A DNA stretch of 40,819 nt from a bacterium (lineage in GTDB: Bacteria > Cyanobacteriota > Vampirovibrionia > Gastranaerophilales > Gastranaerophilaceae), in the NCBI GenBank assembly GCA_017472545.1, contig JAFUPZ010000028.1, forward strand, positions 1-40,819, written 5' to 3'. Of the stretch, positions 39,503-40,819 are shown piece after piece. Each line of letters opens with the position of its first letter. The stretch's first letter is position 1. The notes under the pieces were generated by a model. The model searched no databases, was not told where the DNA came from, and saw nothing but the letters and a program-made list of their open reading frames with translations. Position numbers and translations under genes: made by a program.

Positions 39503-40180
39503 TGAGCTGTCTAGAATAAAAATAATTCCGCTCAATAAACAATATAACAATTTTACAAAAACCCAAGCAGACGCAAGAAGCGCAATTCCTAGTGGGACAA
39601 TCGCAAATACTAATTCGGCAAACAACAACACCCCCGCTTGCGCCCTACCTGTTTGCTCTTTTGATTTAACAAATTCACTAACCACACCAGATTCAATATA
39701 AGCTTTCACCCCATCATCAATATATAAATGAGCTTTATTTGGGAAATATCGACATAATTCAGCTTTTACAACAAAAAACTTTTCAGCACCCAACATTGTT
39801 GCTGAATTATATTTTAATAAATCAAAACGAACACCTTTTTCTAAAACCAAAACTATTTTCTTTGACTTTTCAGAACACTCAACATCTAAAATTTGGTCAA
39901 CAGCAATAAACTTTTCCACTTCAAAACGGCCTTTTTTCTTTTTTAATATTGATATTCCGTCATTTGAAAATTTTAGTATTTTAGAATTATTTTTTAAATC
40001 CAAAACTCCCATAACTATACTAAAAACAAAAAACAAGAAAGCTAAATACTTTGAAACATCAGAATCAAAAGCCCTAAATGCCCAAATAGCTACAACGCCA
40101 CCCCAAAAAATTATCGGAAGTACACACAACACAAAAACAAAAAACGAATTTCTTTTTAACTCCAATGTTCTTTCAAGCAT
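39485..40180 (-). CDS. Membrane protein with PH-like central domain, unknown function
   Basis: 231 residues from ATG 40180, chosen because AAAGGAGAG lies just upstream; the frame extends 11 codons further but without a ribosome site. Two hydrophobic hairpins flank a soluble core: N-terminal FFVFVLCVLPIIFWGGVVAI and YLAFLFFVFSIVMGVLDL, and C-terminal AELVFAIVPLGIALLASAWV with FVKLLYCLLSGIIFIL. The central part (ILKFSNDGISILKKKKGRFE, then KKIVLVLEKGVRFDLL) is beta-rich like bacterial PH-type domains. No family is certain. The last 18 bp overlap the end of dxr on the other strand. Confidence 0.75.
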   Translation of the reverse strand: MLERTLELKRNSFFVFVLCVLPIIFWGGVVAIWAFRAFDSDVSKYLAFLFFVFSIVMGVLDLKNNSKILKFSNDGISILKKKKGRFEVEKFIAVDQILDVECSEKSKKIVLVLEKGVRFDLLKYNSATMLGAEKFFVVKAELCRYFPNKAHLYIDDGVKAYIESGVVSEFVKSKEQTGRAQAGVLLFAELVFAIVPLGIALLASAWVFVKLLYCLLSGIIFILDSSLKLFN

Positions 40181-40212
40181 AACTCTCTCCTTTAAAAAGA
40201 ATTGTAACATCA

Positions 40213-40242
40213 TTTACACCATTTGCAAATATATGCTATACT
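40213..40242 (+). promoter_or_regulatory. Sigma-70-type promoter of the receiver gene
   Basis: TTTACA (40213-40218), 18-nt spacer ending in TGC, TATACT (40237-40242). A leader with AGGGGAAAG precedes ATG 40270. The same layout as the ruvB promoter. Confidence 0.55.
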
Positions 40243-40269
40243 GTAAACACAGAAGGATTAGGGGAAAGT

Positions 40270-40635
40270 ATGAAAAAAATTCTTATAGTAGATGATGAAC
40301 AAGATATTGTTGAAAGTCTAAAGTTTGTGCTTGAAAACTGTGACTATTCTTGTTATTGCGCGTATAACGGCGAAGACGGATTAAAACTTGCCAGAGAAAT
40401 CGTTCCAGATTTAATCATCCTAGACGTTATGATGCCAAGAATTAATGGATTCAAAATTAGCAGATTATTAAAATTTGATGCAAAATACAAAAACATCCCA
40501 ATTTTAATGATTACAGCTCGTTCTCAAGAAGAAGACAAACTTATTGGTGAAGAAACTGGCGCTGATGAATACATTACAAAACCATTTGATCTTGATGAAG
40601 TAGTAAAAATTGTTCAAAAATACCTAGAAGGGTAA
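40270..40635 (+). CDS. Stand-alone receiver (CheY/PleD-like) response regulator
   Basis: 121 residues, a single receiver domain: acidic pair D8-D9 in ILIVDDEQD, phospho-acceptor D52 in LIILDVMMPRINGF, Thr in ILMITARS, Lys in EYITKPF. All key residues are present, so it should be phosphorylated. No output domain: it would act by protein contact. It is cotranscribed with a PilB/GspE-like ATPase gene 13 bp downstream, as in PilG/PilH-type regulators that control type IV pili. The hybrid kinase at 36623 is one possible phosphodonor. Confidence 0.93.
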   Translation: MKKILIVDDEQDIVESLKFVLENCDYSCYCAYNGEDGLKLAREIVPDLIILDVMMPRINGFKISRLLKFDAKYKNIPILMITARSQEEDKLIGEETGADEYITKPFDLDEVVKIVQKYLEG

Positions 40636-40648
40636 GTCTAATAAAACG

Positions 40649-40819
40649 ATGAATATCATTACAAATAAAACACTTGAAACATTAAAATATGACTTAGTTC
40701 GAGAAGGTCTTGTCCAATACGAAGTTGTTGAACAAGCGGAAGAAATCGCAAACGCTCAAAACATCAACATCGGACAAGCCTTAATTAACTCTGGATTTTT
40801 GACAGAAGAACAACTAATA
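40649..40819 (+). CDS. Start of a PilB/GspE-type secretion ATPase (partial)
   Basis: 57 codons from ATG 40649 to the window end, no stop. The sequence TLKYDLVREGLVQYEVVEQA, then AQNINIGQALINSGFLTEEQ matches the N-terminal MshEN/GspE_N module (short helices with a 'l...G.it..q...A......lg..L...g.i.e..l' pattern) of type IV pilus extension or type II secretion ATPases. The ATPase domain lies outside. No good ribosome site; translation may be coupled to the receiver gene just upstream. Confidence 0.75.
   Translation, partial: MNIITNKTLETLKYDLVREGLVQYEVVEQAEEIANAQNINIGQALINSGFLTEEQLI

Overview
The window is AT-rich bacterial chromosome with the standard genetic code, most likely from a gut Gastranaerophilales-type Vampirovibrionia ('Melainabacteria', non-photosynthetic relatives of cyanobacteria). 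That placement is inference. It rests on a RecG with a cyanobacterial-style N-terminal extension, a prepilin of the GFTLAE...ITLG type, flagellar/type III export genes in an otherwise cyanobacterium-like gene set, and a large MGLAASQAR-type protein that I associate with this lineage from memory. No rRNA, tRNA, CRISPR array or insertion sequence was seen.

Layout: (1) 1-9.5 kb holds a large partial zinc-ribbon/cyclase-like/ATPase-like regulator (minus strand), an EmrB-type drug exporter, ruvB, a family-2 glycosyltransferase, an XRE regulator behind two tandem operators, and recG. (2) 9.6-13.4 kb is a five-gene flagellar/type III export operon: a dual-SpoA FliY/FliM-like switch protein, fliO, fliP, fliQ and fliR. 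(3) 13.4-25.0 kb is mixed chromosome: an Orn/Lys/Arg-type decarboxylase, a porin-like barrel, a prepilin, a solute-binding protein with an MDR dehydrogenase, rarA, the 714-residue MGLAASQAR protein behind a near-consensus sigma-28 promoter, a small exported protein and a CNNM/CorC-type membrane protein. (4) 25.1-36.2 kb is a compact phage module on the minus strand: LuxR-type regulator, amidase, gp10-like and gp4-like tail proteins, coat protein, small terminase, portal, GNAT, large terminase and an effector-like cargo gene. It has no visible integrase, repressor or replication genes. (5) 36.6 kb to the end: a hybrid histidine kinase, dxr, a membrane protein, a CheY-like receiver and the start of a PilB/GspE-type ATPase.

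Points that stand out: a strong in-frame Shine-Dalgarno and ATG inside the dual-SpoA gene, as in SctQ of type III secretion systems; a FliA-type promoter in front of a protein whose ends resemble flagellar axial proteins; a ~34-residue motif shared by a scaffold-like phage protein and a phage effector-like protein (possible virion-loading tag) whose cassette lies between 53-bp imperfect direct repeats; a repeated promoter layout that predicts leaderless mRNAs for many housekeeping genes; and a candidate small RNA on the opposite strand inside the phage operon.
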